From: a virus
DNA: 48,559 nucleotides
IMG/VR virus record: IMGVR_UViG_3300037827_000343
Span: 1-48,559 of that record
Reading direction: 5' to 3' (one strand)
This document shows, one piece after another, positions 13,652-23,072 of this stretch (position 1 is the first letter of the stretch; each line of letters starts with the position of its first letter). A program made the translations under genes and the position numbers. The notes under the pieces are model-generated. The model was not told where the DNA came from. It worked only from the letters and a program-made list of their open reading frames with translations, and did not search any database.

Positions 13652-15637
13652 TCAACCTCCGGGCATGATTTGCCTTGGAGCCGGGCGATGCTGGATTGCA
13701 TCCATTTCCGCAAGAATCCTTGTGTACTCGGTCTGCAACCTCTGGGGCATCGCTCGCAAGGAACCGTGGGCTTGAAACAATCTTAGCGCCCGCTGACGCA
13801 AAGTTTCAAGATTATGAGCGGTAGTGTTGTCCCCAGATTGGTGAAGCTGATGAACAAGATTGCCCGATCGAGAAAACACATGGGCCAAATCTTGCTGCTC
13901 TTGCGTGAGCCCTGGGGCCATTGTTCCGCCCGATCCGGTGAAGATGTCTACGTGCCGCGGCCGCGCATCTTGCGGAGTGCCGCTGTGCATCGAATGGTAC
14001 AGAGCCATGCGTTCCCGAACCTGAGCTTGTCTGTCCGCTGGTTTGACGTTGATGTCTTTATAGACCTCGCTGATGAAGTGGCGAAGCAATTCTTGCTCGT
14101 CGTGCTGTGACCGACCTGCTGCGCCGCGTCCGCCGCCAGCACCAGCGCCGCCGGTCGTGTAGGGCTCTGGCGGAAAGTATGTCGCCGGATGAGAACCAGA
14201 AGCCGGCGTGTGAATGTGCTGGATCGTGGCGCCGCCCAATTCCTCAACCTCGGCCTCGGCTGCGCGACGTTGCATCCTTGGATCGTTCGGGTGCAATAAG
14301 GCAGCTCGCTCCATGGCCGCATCCAGCATTCCTGGGTGGTAACGGATGCGCGGGGCCGTGCCGGTCGGGTCAAGAAGTGATTCTTGGTAGGCTGCTTGGT
14401 TTCGATAAACACCACTTTGGGAACTACCGCCAAAAGGAAGAAAGCCAGTGCCAAGACCGCCGCGGTTGACGAGTATCCCCTGATCGAAGTTATCAAAACT
14501 ATCCGGACCATGAACAGGACTGTCAACATGCCTTCCCTGCTCATCCCTGGGCAACATTCTCCCCTGGGCGTTATAGACACGCCCATCGACCCAAGCGTAG
14601 CCATTTTGATCCAACGGATGTTGAACGCCGTTAATGGTCACATGAGGAGGCGGCTGGAAACTATATGGGTTGTCTCGCGGCCCCGTCGCCTCTGCCGGCT
14701 GCGCGTAGCCGTAGGGATTGTCAGGAGTGCCCGTGTCCTCGGCGGCTCCGGATTGCGGCTGTTCGACGGGTTGTTGCGGCGCCGGCCGCGTGCCTTCCAG
14801 AGGTTCGAACGGATGAGCTCCCGAGCCGCCCATGGCCCCCTCACCCTGGACCGGCGGGCGCATCTGGTCGGGCGGCACAGCACCAGCCATCGGTTGCGCG
14901 CCGGGAAGGTCGCCCATTGGTCCACCCCAAGCAGATTCCAGCTTTGCCCGTGGCGTCGGTCCCCATTGTCCCGTCACAGGGTCGAGTGTCCAGCCAACAG
15001 GCGGCCGCTGTCCGGGCTCTGGCTGTTGCGGCTGTGCGTCAGGGCCGGCCGCCCCTTCGACGCCCTGTTGGCCGATACCGCCCCGTTCGCCTTGGATAAC
15101 GCTCCCCGGAACCATGCCCGTCCTGTCCTGGTCTGCCGTGTCCTCTTCGTCCACCGACGACGGGTATTCCACCGGCGTAAACTCGCCGGGCTTGGTCTGG
15201 AGCATATGCTTGACGCCGCCTCGACGGGCCGTCTCTGACATGGCCAACCCGTTCAACTGCTGGGGGCCAAGCTGCGGATGTTCTTGCTGGAGCCGGGCCA
15301 GCATTTCGGCGTGAACGATGGGATCGAAGATCACGGCCTGGTGGGTTTGGAGCGCCCCGGCCTGCACTTGCCGGTTCTCCATCTCCCGGACTTGCTTGAA
15401 CTTGTCCAGCGTGGCGAGCTGGTCGAACTGCTGGCTCTGCTGGTATTGCTGGTGCTGCTTCTGCCGCTGCTGAAGAGGGCCAAGGGCTTCTTCAGCCTGC
15501 CGGCGCAGTTCCTGGGCCTCCCGGGGCGTGATCTCGCCGTTCTGGGAGGCAAGGTCGATGTTCGACATGCCCGTTTGCAGGCGCTGTAACTGAATGTTGT
15601 CGGCCTGGGAGAAGTAGGGCGTCAGAAGTTGGGACAT
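13652..15637 (-). CDS. internal virion / structural protein, Gln-Pro-rich, 661 aa
   Basis: Not recognised by family. The N-terminal ~110 residues are a Gln-rich helical region (QRQKQHQQYQQSQQFDQLA). Residues ~170-330 are a disordered Pro/Gly/Gln tract, then come Tyr/Gly-rich segments and a helical C-terminus (DLAHVFSRSGNLVHQLHQSG, LETLRQRALRLFQAHG). The place between fibre and the giant ejection protein fits a second internal or core protein, such as the T7 gp14/gp15 slot. Its ATG shares one base with the stop of the fibre gene, so translation is coupled. Confidence 0.65.
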   Translation of the reverse strand: MSQLLTPYFSQADNIQLQRLQTGMSNIDLASQNGEITPREAQELRRQAEEALGPLQQRQKQHQQYQQSQQFDQLATLDKFKQVREMENRQVQAGALQTHQAVIFDPIVHAEMLARLQQEHPQLGPQQLNGLAMSETARRGGVKHMLQTKPGEFTPVEYPSSVDEEDTADQDRTGMVPGSVIQGERGGIGQQGVEGAAGPDAQPQQPEPGQRPPVGWTLDPVTGQWGPTPRAKLESAWGGPMGDLPGAQPMAGAVPPDQMRPPVQGEGAMGGSGAHPFEPLEGTRPAPQQPVEQPQSGAAEDTGTPDNPYGYAQPAEATGPRDNPYSFQPPPHVTINGVQHPLDQNGYAWVDGRVYNAQGRMLPRDEQGRHVDSPVHGPDSFDNFDQGILVNRGGLGTGFLPFGGSSQSGVYRNQAAYQESLLDPTGTAPRIRYHPGMLDAAMERAALLHPNDPRMQRRAAEAEVEELGGATIQHIHTPASGSHPATYFPPEPYTTGGAGAGGGRGAAGRSQHDEQELLRHFISEVYKDINVKPADRQAQVRERMALYHSMHSGTPQDARPRHVDIFTGSGGTMAPGLTQEQQDLAHVFSRSGNLVHQLHQSGDNTTAHNLETLRQRALRLFQAHGSLRAMPQRLQTEYTRILAEMDAIQHRPAPRQIMPGG

Positions 15638-17787
15638 CAGTTTTTTCCCTCCAGATTGACAATCCGTTCAGTTAGATGCTGCACGAGCTTCCGCAACTCC
15701 TGGTTCTCGTCTCGCAACACCTTGATTGCAGCCAGGGACAAGCTCCCCAAAATGCCACCGTTGATGCCCCCTCGGGGATGCTGGCCGGGTATTAGACACG
15801 CTTCCGGCATCTCCTCGGCCACAATACCGAATCTTTGCCGGTCGTTGTCGTGTCCGAAGTGTTCCGCGTCGTACTTCCAGCTCCGGGGCCTGATCTGATC
15901 AATCACGGCCATTATATCATCGGGCTTGGCATCCTGGATGTTCTCTTTGTAGGCAGCGCTTGAAACAATACTTGTCCAGATACCCGAGTTGGTCAGGTAA
16001 CAACCGGCAACCCCCGTAAAGATCATATACGAATTGGTGATCGTCAGCGATCCACCAGCAGCAGGTAGCGCTGCGATGTAGATCAAAGATGCTGCTGTTA
16101 AAGTACAAACAGAAGAGTCCGTAAACGTAACGGCGTCAAAGTAAGCTGATCCACCGTGCCATGAAGTTGTTGTGGTCGTTCCGGTCAAGGTCAGTGTCTT
16201 CGTGCCGACATACACGCTTGGATTGGCGAACGCTGAGGCCGCGGACGCCAGAGAAACATTCTTGCCAACGAGCGACACGGCCCCGGCTCCAAGCGTCGAA
16301 CTGGTGTTGCGCGAGTCGAACCCGATCATCGTAGTAGTGCCATCAGTAAGCAAGAGCGAACCGTTGGAGTTCGACTTGAAAACGATCTCCTGGCCGCCGT
16401 TGCTCATCGTTAGGTTGCCCGAAGATAACGTTACCGATGTCACGTTCAAGTTGCCAGTGCTGGTGAACGTGACCTGGGTCGTGTAGCCGGCGGCGTTTAC
16501 CTGCGAGGACAGCACGAGGTTGACCGTGGGGGCCGTCGATCCCTGCACCGGCTGGGCCTCGGCGATCCAGTCCACGACCTCGGAAGACGCCGTTGAGTTT
16601 GTCTTCCAGCCTCGCCCGATGAAATGAAGCCGTGGCGACCATTGTTGTGACCCGGAGCCAGCCGCCGTTGTGTTTTCCAGAATGAGACCGTCCGTCGAGG
16701 TCGCACCGATGCCGGCGATGTTGTGCGTGGCCGCCGCCGTCCAGGTGTTGGCCGATGCCAGGTTGATCTCCATCGTCACGGCCCCGGTCGAGGCCGATAT
16801 CGTCAGCGTCGTGTCGCCGCTGTAGTTCGCCAGGCTCGTGACGGCCGACGTGAGGTAGCTTTGATTCACGGCTGCAGTAACGATCCCTTTGCCGTTGACC
16901 GTGATCCCCTGGAACGTGCCCACGTTCGAGTTAACCGTTGGCAATGTGGCAGTGATCCCCGTAGTACCGGAGCCGCTAATATCCCCGGAGATCGTGATCG
17001 TCTGGTTCGAGGTCAGATAGCTCAGGGCCGGGATGTCGCCGGCCACAAGAGCCCGGAACGTCGGCGTGGCGGCGCTGCCCGTCGTCGGGCCGGCCAGAAC
17101 GTAGGTTGCTGTCTGCGTGGCCAGCGTAGCCGTTAGCGTGCCGCTCGACGTGACCGCCGACGACCAGGACAAAATGCCTGAAGGCCCCGACGCCCCTACG
17201 GAGGTCACGGTCCCAGCCGTGCCGTTCGACGCCGCCGTGAGCTGGCCCTGGGCGTTGACCGTAATGTTCGCGTTGGTGTACGAGGACGGCGACACGGACG
17301 TGTTCGTGATGCTGAAGACGTTAGAAGAGAGCGTCAGCCCCGTTCCGGATGTGTACGGCGTTGACGATGATGATGGTGGCGGAATGGCGCTGATCTGGCT
17401 CTGGAGAATCCTGGCCAGAGCCCCCAGTTCATCTAAGGCTTGCCAGACCGTCTCAGGCTGAAACAGAGGCCAGTCCGTGGGCGTGGCTGGGAGGTAACCC
17501 AGGGACCACTGATCTATGGCTCCGGCATCCTGGAACAACTGACCCGTGGCCCGGAGCGAGTTGACGATCTGCCGCAGAATGTCCGTGGCCCGCTGAAGCC
17601 GATCAGCCCGGTTTAGCGGATTCGCGGACGGGTTGTAGCGCGGAACCAAGGGCTTGATGTAAGTTGGCAGCCGAGCCGGCGGGTGCGGGGGCGTGTAGGG
17701 GGGAGCCGTGGCCGGATCGTCGTCTTCGGCAGCGACCCAAGGAGCACCGGGGAACGGGGGCCAGAGAAGGGGATCGTCTTCGTCCAT
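15637..17787 (-). CDS. tail fibre with C-terminal S74 chaperone domain
   Basis: A 716-residue trimeric-fibre-type protein. The N-terminal ~100 residues are Pro-rich (virion attachment), ~100-160 helical (DRLQRATDILRQIVNSLRAT), then ~440 residues of Ser/Thr/Gly/Ala-rich beta repeats (NANITVNAQGQLTAASNGT, GDISGSGTTGITATLP), and a C-terminal intramolecular chaperone of the peptidase S74 type: the autocleavage-site region SSAAYKENI, then DQIRPRSWKYD and RQRFGIVAEEMPE, followed by a terminal coiled coil (EELRKLVQHLTERIVNLEGK region). This domain trimerises the fibre and is then cut off. The ATG at 17787 has GAGGGGAG upstream. It probably carries host-receptor specificity. Confidence 0.85.
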   Translation of the reverse strand: MDEDDPLLWPPFPGAPWVAAEDDDPATAPPYTPPHPPARLPTYIKPLVPRYNPSANPLNRADRLQRATDILRQIVNSLRATGQLFQDAGAIDQWSLGYLPATPTDWPLFQPETVWQALDELGALARILQSQISAIPPPSSSSTPYTSGTGLTLSSNVFSITNTSVSPSSYTNANITVNAQGQLTAASNGTAGTVTSVGASGPSGILSWSSAVTSSGTLTATLATQTATYVLAGPTTGSAATPTFRALVAGDIPALSYLTSNQTITISGDISGSGTTGITATLPTVNSNVGTFQGITVNGKGIVTAAVNQSYLTSAVTSLANYSGDTTLTISASTGAVTMEINLASANTWTAAATHNIAGIGATSTDGLILENTTAAGSGSQQWSPRLHFIGRGWKTNSTASSEVVDWIAEAQPVQGSTAPTVNLVLSSQVNAAGYTTQVTFTSTGNLNVTSVTLSSGNLTMSNGGQEIVFKSNSNGSLLLTDGTTTMIGFDSRNTSSTLGAGAVSLVGKNVSLASAASAFANPSVYVGTKTLTLTGTTTTTSWHGGSAYFDAVTFTDSSVCTLTAASLIYIAALPAAGGSLTITNSYMIFTGVAGCYLTNSGIWTSIVSSAAYKENIQDAKPDDIMAVIDQIRPRSWKYDAEHFGHDNDRQRFGIVAEEMPEACLIPGQHPRGGINGGILGSLSLAAIKVLRDENQELRKLVQHLTERIVNLEGKN

Positions 17788-17795
17788 GTCTCCCC

Positions 17796-18374
17796 TCAAT
17801 TCATGGCCATGACCCGCAAATATTGACAGGCAATCGTGTTGCTGCTGCTCGACGCCGACCACGTTGCCGATAAATTCAGGTACTGGGCCAAATCGCCCTG
17901 GATCACTTGCGTCCACGTCGCTGTGGGCGGGGTCGTGGGCTCCAACGGATACCAGCCCGGCGATGCGAAGCCGCCAGGACTCTCCACTTTTCCGGCCCCC
18001 AGGAGGGTGACGTTGCCGCTGCCGACGCCGGCCAGAGTGTTGACAAGATCGAGCTCGAGCTGCCAGAATTGGTTTGTTACGCCGCTCTGTGTGGTGATGG
18101 CGGCCGACACGCCGATCGATGCCCCCGACAAATACGATGATCCCGACGTGGTTCCCAGGCGAAGCTGAAACGTCAGCGTGGGCGTGCCCGTGTTGCTGAA
18201 GACACCCTTGGCCAGAATATTGATCAAGCGGCCCCGGCCGAGGCAAAAGTGGCCGGCCTTGATGATGGGTTGCTCGTTGTTCGTTCCCAAGAGCGTGCCT
18301 TCGGAGCTGCTGGAGGCCAGCGCCCCGAAAACGGCCGTGTTCTGGAAGATCGTGTTAGCCCAATTTGCTTGCAT
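17796..18374 (-). CDS. structural protein, beta-rich, 192 aa
   Basis: Not recognised. The sequence is Ser/Thr/Gly-rich with alternating hydrophobic residues (LTFQLRLGTTSGSSYLSGA, FWQLELDLVNTLAGVGSGN), the pattern of a beta-sandwich decoration or fibre-associated domain. GGAGG precedes the ATG across the previous stop. The next gene is the S74 fibre, so a tail or baseplate-like attachment role is inferred. Confidence 0.6.
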   Translation of the reverse strand: MQANWANTIFQNTAVFGALASSSSEGTLLGTNNEQPIIKAGHFCLGRGRLINILAKGVFSNTGTPTLTFQLRLGTTSGSSYLSGASIGVSAAITTQSGVTNQFWQLELDLVNTLAGVGSGNVTLLGAGKVESPGGFASPGWYPLEPTTPPTATWTQVIQGDLAQYLNLSATWSASSSSNTIACQYLRVMAMN

Positions 18375-18376
18375 GA

Positions 18377-19216
18377 TCAGTCGCCTCCATAATCGCCGCC
18401 GTCACTGTAATCGCCGTAGCTCACGTCTGCCATATCTGGAGTCAAAGCTTCGCTTTCGTCATCGGATGGTTGCGTGTAGCCAGCGGGACCATAGTCGCCC
18501 ATCAGGCCAGCATTCCCGGCAGCGCCGCTGCCAGTACCTTGACTTGATCCGTAACTTGGCCCTGTCGGATATTGCGATCCCTGGCTTCCTTGGTTGCCCT
18601 GGCTACCTTGTTGGCTTGATCCTCCTGACGCCGAATGATTCAAACTCAGGGCCTGGTCGAATCCGGCCAGCGTGGAATATTCAGCCGTACCGATACCTGC
18701 GGCCTGAGCCTGGGCGTTGGCCTGGTAGCCGAGGCTGGCAAGCCCGATCTGACTCTGATAGCCGGCCAGAAGCTGGGCGTACTGGTTCTGAATGGCCGTC
18801 GTGGCCTTGCTGTAGTCGAGCGTGTTGCCGCGCGTCAGGCTCTGAAGGACCGTGGAGTTTCCCAGGCCAGCGTTTATCATCTGCTGTTGCGTGGCCCCTT
18901 GTTGCTGAGCGTAAACGTCGGCCGCGGCCTGAAGGCTGGAAGTGTCCACGCCCTGGATAGTCTTTTGAACGTTGGCCCCCAATGTGTTGTAACCGGCGAT
19001 GATACCTGGAGTGGCTGCGTTGAAGCTGTTCAGAACGCTCTGATAGCCGGCCGCGATCTGCCCGTATAACTGACCGTTCACATCCAGCATTGATTCGTAG
19101 GTGTTGTTCGATCCGGAAGCGTTACTGCTCTGACCCTGGGAGGTATTCGACGAATAGCTCGAAGAATCGCCGCCGCCTCCTCCGGAGCTATAATTCATGC
19201 TGCTGGTCTGGCTCAT
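18377..19216 (-). CDS. Gly/Ser/Gln-rich virion protein, 279 aa
   Basis: An N-terminal Ser/Gly tract (~1-40), a helical Ala/Gln-rich middle (QLYGQIAAGYQSVLNSFNAA, AAADVYAQQQGATQQQMINA, YQSQIGLASLGYQANAQAQA) and a disordered acidic Tyr/Gly C-terminus. Proteins with this composition in podoviruses are usually internal virion proteins ejected early; this is by analogy only. Its ATG overlaps the previous stop in an ATGA junction. Confidence 0.6.
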   Translation of the reverse strand: MSQTSSMNYSSGGGGGDSSSYSSNTSQGQSSNASGSNNTYESMLDVNGQLYGQIAAGYQSVLNSFNAATPGIIAGYNTLGANVQKTIQGVDTSSLQAAADVYAQQQGATQQQMINAGLGNSTVLQSLTRGNTLDYSKATTAIQNQYAQLLAGYQSQIGLASLGYQANAQAQAAGIGTAEYSTLAGFDQALSLNHSASGGSSQQGSQGNQGSQGSQYPTGPSYGSSQGTGSGAAGNAGLMGDYGPAGYTQPSDDESEALTPDMADVSYGDYSDGGDYGGD

Positions 19217-19416
19217 GATTCACCTTCGACTTTCATGGCCACAAATCTGACCGTTGCGGAGCCGTTCGCCCTCACAACGATGCGGCCACCGCGCTCGAAT
19301 ATCTTGAACAATGCCGCCAAGACAACTTCGTCATCGGCGTTCTGTGCCGAAAGCAGAAGCGTCTTGATCCTCTGATCTGTCGGCACGTTGAGGACGCAAG
19401 CGCCTTCGGCGTTCAT
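19213..19416 (-). CDS. small hypothetical protein, 67 aa
   Basis: Not recognised. MNAEGACVLNVPTDQRIKTL is followed by a helix (ADDEVVLAALFKIFERGG) and a short beta strand pair (IVVRANGSATVRFVAMKVE). It has ATGA overlaps at both ends, tying its translation to the nozzle gene before and the Gly/Ser-rich gene after. Probably a minor virion or assembly factor. Confidence 0.65.
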   Translation of the reverse strand: MNAEGACVLNVPTDQRIKTLLLSAQNADDEVVLAALFKIFERGGRIVVRANGSATVRFVAMKVEGES

Positions 19417-21197
19417 ATGTACTGACTCCGTTGCGTTACCTTGCCCAGTTCGCCGTCGATCTTACACCTGATCTGTTCCATGCTCCACTCGTTCGTGGAT
19501 GATAGCTGAATGTAGATCGCAAATCCAGCCACCCGCACATACTCCGAAGGGTTTCTCGACTCGTTTAGCGTGCCCGTCATGACCGACTCAGAACCGATGG
19601 CCTCTTCCGCCGTCCGGCCCGTGAGGATATCATACTGAACTTCTCCGCTGGTTTCTCCCAGGACACCCTGAAGATCGTGCAGGATCAACTCCCCCATGTT
19701 GCCCGTCAAAATCGGTCCGATCAGCACCTTCGATGCGATCGGCCAACCATCGTCCATCGTAGCGAACGGATCGATCGAGCGAACGTAGCCGTCCCACGAC
19801 CCGATCAAGGCAACGCGATCCCCCGGAGCGTTGCCGTCAAACGTCGTGCAGCAAAGCGGGTTGTGGTTCGGATTGGCGAACTGGTCTTGCCACCAGGCCC
19901 CTGTGCGCTGCTCGTAAAACAGATGCGTCACCGGAACCTGGGGCACGTTGCCATCCGTGACGGCGTAGGATTGGACCTGGCCCGTTGGAGTGATGAAGAT
20001 GTGCAGGCCCTGGAAGCGATCATCCCAGATCATGTTGATCGTGTTCAGGCCCGTGTCGATGTTCTGTAGGAGTTGTTCGATGTTCTGACTGATGCGCTGC
20101 GGCACGTTCCCCGGCTGGGGGTTGAACATGTAGATGCCAGTCTTGTTCGAAACAAAGTAGATGTTGCCGTAGGGGTCCATGCACCACGGAGTTCCAAAGG
20201 GCATGCCCACGGACCCGGTGACGAAATCGACCTGGCCACCGTTCATCGGATCGCCGTTGATGAGGTATATCGAGTGATCGCCCCCGATCACAGCAACATC
20301 GTTGGTGTACGGGATGATGCACGTCACCACGTCGCCGACGTAGCCGGCCGGCGACGACGAATCGAGCGCAAACGCCTGCGTCGGTGTCGTTGACAAAGGC
20401 GAATAATCCCAATCGTTGGGGTCGCCCACGGCCGACGCGAAGATGGTCTGCGGATCGTCTAGGAGCCCCGACACGAGAATGCGATTCCGCCAGGTGGTGA
20501 TCAGCCGCGGCAGGTTGCCGTCCGCGTCCACGGGCAAGACCGAAGTGATCGGGTTGCCCAGCAAATCGACCGTGCCCGGAACCCAGGTGTTGACCGTGTT
20601 GGCCGAGGGATTGAAGTAGACCCAATTCTTGCCGTCCGCGAAGTAGACGTTCTGATTGCAAACCGTGGACCTGACAATTCCGGAGAAGGCCAGCGGCGGC
20701 ACGGCGGCGATGGCTGGGGAGGCGCCGGTCGGGTTAGTGACGTTGACAGGAACACTCCAAGAGGTGTCCCCGGACAAGGCCCAATAGACGTTCCCCTTCT
20801 GCACAGCGACGAGGGTGACAACACGGCCTGCGGAGTTCGTTTGCATGGGTTGGGTGTCAACTGAATAGTTCAGGCCCTGAATAATGTAAGTGCCGCCCGG
20901 AAGCTGGGCCGGTATGTACTGCGAGAGCCCGCAACGCGAGCCCCCGCGTTTGCGGTTCTGGATCGGCTCGAAACCGCGAACGTTGATCCCCAGGGGCGTC
21001 CCCCGGCCCCAATACTGCGGGTTCTGTTGGCCCGTAACGTCGATGCCCTGAACGACGGGTTGGCCCTGAAACGTCGTCGTGCTGACCGTGGAGGGGAGTA
21101 TCTGACGGGGCCTGGGGGCCGAGAAGGCGCGCGTGAGGTCGATGCCCGCAACCGGAAAGCTGTATGTGACCGTAGTTCCCTTGAAGTTGCCGGGCAT
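19413..21197 (-). CDS. tail nozzle protein, T7 gp12-like
   Basis: A 594-residue protein with features of podovirus tail tubular protein B (T7 gp12): an early NVRGFEPIQNRKRGGSRCGL and SQYIPAQLPGG block, repeated propeller-like beta units (NRILVSGLLDDPQTIFASAV, GDPNDWDYSPLS, VAVIGGDHSIYLINGD, GTPWCMDPYGNIYFVSNKTG) and a C-terminal beta domain. Such proteins form the hexameric nozzle at the tip of the short tail and are strong support for a podovirus. The first ~100 residues share a module with the next protein upstream in the operon (21369-23054). The start at 21197 has AGGAGAAGGAA upstream. Confidence 0.75.
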   Translation of the reverse strand: MPGNFKGTTVTYSFPVAGIDLTRAFSAPRPRQILPSTVSTTTFQGQPVVQGIDVTGQQNPQYWGRGTPLGINVRGFEPIQNRKRGGSRCGLSQYIPAQLPGGTYIIQGLNYSVDTQPMQTNSAGRVVTLVAVQKGNVYWALSGDTSWSVPVNVTNPTGASPAIAAVPPLAFSGIVRSTVCNQNVYFADGKNWVYFNPSANTVNTWVPGTVDLLGNPITSVLPVDADGNLPRLITTWRNRILVSGLLDDPQTIFASAVGDPNDWDYSPLSTTPTQAFALDSSSPAGYVGDVVTCIIPYTNDVAVIGGDHSIYLINGDPMNGGQVDFVTGSVGMPFGTPWCMDPYGNIYFVSNKTGIYMFNPQPGNVPQRISQNIEQLLQNIDTGLNTINMIWDDRFQGLHIFITPTGQVQSYAVTDGNVPQVPVTHLFYEQRTGAWWQDQFANPNHNPLCCTTFDGNAPGDRVALIGSWDGYVRSIDPFATMDDGWPIASKVLIGPILTGNMGELILHDLQGVLGETSGEVQYDILTGRTAEEAIGSESVMTGTLNESRNPSEYVRVAGFAIYIQLSSTNEWSMEQIRCKIDGELGKVTQRSQYI

Positions 21198-21198
21198 G

Positions 21199-21318
21199 TC
21201 ATTTCCTTCTCCTGTTGCTTTCCCAATCCACGACCGCGACCCCCGCCGCCACGATCACGAACACGGGCACAAGAGCCATGATGACCAACGTGCCCAGGAT
21301 TTGGCGGATGATGGGCAT
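21199..21318 (-). CDS. tiny one-TM protein, 39 aa
   Basis: MPIIRQILGTLVIMALVPVF continues with V-I-V-A-A-G-V-A-V-V-D-W and a basic tail (ESNRRRK), a single transmembrane helix followed by positive charges. The stop is two bases from the nozzle start, and the gene fills the only gap between the two nozzle-like genes. The ribosome-binding site is weak (GAGAAAACC). It could be a small lysis or membrane-anchoring protein; a different-frame ORF at 21359 competes for this space. Confidence 0.45.
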   Translation of the reverse strand: MPIIRQILGTLVIMALVPVFVIVAAGVAVVDWESNRRRK

Positions 21319-21368
21319 GGGTAGGTTTTCTCGACTCCCTTAATCGGGGTGTTGGGCATCGTCTCACC

Positions 21369-23054
21369 TCACGCTGGTTTGAAAGATGCCGCCGCTGCTA
21401 CGTACCAAGCTTCCCCTTCCAGCGCCGAGTCGATAAACTCACAGTCCCCTGGTCCGTTGAACACGAAAGCGAACCCATAACCGTCAATGGGCACGAGTGG
21501 CGGAGTTGGCACAAGGCCTTCCCAGGTTCCAGACTCAAAAATCACAAGGCCGCCGCTCTCGGAAACGGGGCATTTCAGGTCAATCGCCATCGTCGCCGGA
21601 TCAGGACCGCCGCCGTCGTAAACGTACTGGCTCTGATTGCCACTGTTGTCGCTCGGCGATAACTGATTGACTCCGCTAAATTCCCATTGAAACCATGAAT
21701 TTGGATTAGGAAGACCAAGCTCCAAAAATCCAGAGGCGACAGAAATGCAGTACCAGATCGAGACGGAATTTGCGTAAAGGTCGCCAGATGACGTGACGCC
21801 AGTGATCACCGATAGCGAAGCTTGGATGTATTCATTTCCGAGCGAATCAGTGAATCCGTCCGGGTATCCGTTAGGCGGGAACGAAACCCAGCCGCCATCA
21901 TCGAAAGCCTCTTCATCAAGCAGGATCACGACCAGCAGGTTGCCCTTCGTCACGCTGCCAAACGAACCTGTGCTGCTGTCTTGCACCCACTGAATGTTCC
22001 CCGTCGCCGCGAATGGTAGCGAGGTTGCCGTTGGCCCGTCGTAAGGCCAGTTCGGCGGCAGCGACACGTTGAACTGTGCCACAAGCTGATACGTCCCGGA
22101 CTTCGTGACCTGCCAGTTCGTGAAGGCCGCGGTGCCGGTGTCGTCCGTGGTTGCCGTCAGCGTGCCCGTCAGAATACCCGTCTTCTGGTTGAGCAAGCTG
22201 ATCGCCACGGACACACCTTCGAGAGGGTTGTCGCTGTCGTCGGTGACGAGTACGGAAGCTGAGCCGTTGGAGCCAACAGAAAGATTAGAAGGTTGAGTCG
22301 TGAAGGAAATCAGGCCCTGGACCGTCAAGCCGCCGTTATTGTAAGAGATGTTGTAAGTAGCCTTGCCTCCAGCCGGGCCGGTAACGACGGCGTTGTGCGG
22401 AATGAGCTGATAAGTCAGGCCGGAGTTTGCCGGCAGCAACAATGTCGTGGGGGGAACGTATGGAACGCCGAGAGGGACGTTCACGACGAGCGGTTGCCCC
22501 AGGCCAACAGGGACTAGGTTGATCGCGAACTGAACGCTAGTCACTTTGTCCAGAATACCAAGGCTTCCGGAAACGCTAAACTCGGTGCCTTCCAATTCCA
22601 GGGCGCTGCCAAAGATAATCGATTGGTTGTTGGCCGTGATCGTGATCTTGGCCGGGTTGATGTTCACGTTTTCTTGCTGAAATCCTGTGCCCTGGGTAGG
22701 GTAGGTTATCGGCGTGCCATCGCCGTAAATAGCACCGTTCGGATCGGCCAGAGGTCCAGAGACAAAAGGCAAAGCAATGGCCTGAGGGTCCACAACCACC
22801 TGCAACATTTGCACCTCGCTGGCGCCGCCCGGCAACTGCTGGGGGATGTACTGCGACAAGCCAGGCCTGGCCCCGCCACGGTTGCGGCCCGACGCCGGTT
22901 CCCAGCCCCGGACGTTGGTGCCGAACGCCGTCGTCATCGGCGTCTGCTTCTCCAGAGCACACGACACGTCGATGCCTAAAACGGGGAAGGCCAGCGTGAT
23001 GATCTGGCCCTTGAAGCTTGGAGGCTGGGGGCGTTTGGTAGGTGCTTGGGACAT
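21369..23054 (-). CDS. virion protein with nozzle-like N-terminus and Ig-like domain
   Basis: A 561-residue protein. The N-terminus (residues ~10-90: IITLAFPVLGIDVSCALEKQ, GTNVRGWEPASGRNRGGARP, GLSQYIPQQLPGG) parallels that of the nozzle protein encoded next to it. Residues ~255-350 resemble a bacterial Ig-like (Big-1-type) domain: FTTQPSNLSVGSNGSASVLV, DDSDNPLEGVSVAISLL, TDDTGTAAFTNWQVTKSGTY. The C-terminal ~200 residues are a beta-rich domain. An N-terminal tail-attachment module fused to adhesion domains suggests a second adhesin or tail decoration. GGAGG lies upstream of the ATG. Confidence 0.65.
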   Translation of the reverse strand: MSQAPTKRPQPPSFKGQIITLAFPVLGIDVSCALEKQTPMTTAFGTNVRGWEPASGRNRGGARPGLSQYIPQQLPGGASEVQMLQVVVDPQAIALPFVSGPLADPNGAIYGDGTPITYPTQGTGFQQENVNINPAKITITANNQSIIFGSALELEGTEFSVSGSLGILDKVTSVQFAINLVPVGLGQPLVVNVPLGVPYVPPTTLLLPANSGLTYQLIPHNAVVTGPAGGKATYNISYNNGGLTVQGLISFTTQPSNLSVGSNGSASVLVTDDSDNPLEGVSVAISLLNQKTGILTGTLTATTDDTGTAAFTNWQVTKSGTYQLVAQFNVSLPPNWPYDGPTATSLPFAATGNIQWVQDSSTGSFGSVTKGNLLVVILLDEEAFDDGGWVSFPPNGYPDGFTDSLGNEYIQASLSVITGVTSSGDLYANSVSIWYCISVASGFLELGLPNPNSWFQWEFSGVNQLSPSDNSGNQSQYVYDGGGPDPATMAIDLKCPVSESGGLVIFESGTWEGLVPTPPLVPIDGYGFAFVFNGPGDCEFIDSALEGEAWYVAAAASFKPA

Positions 23055-23072
23055 GGCGTGGGTCGTCCTCCG

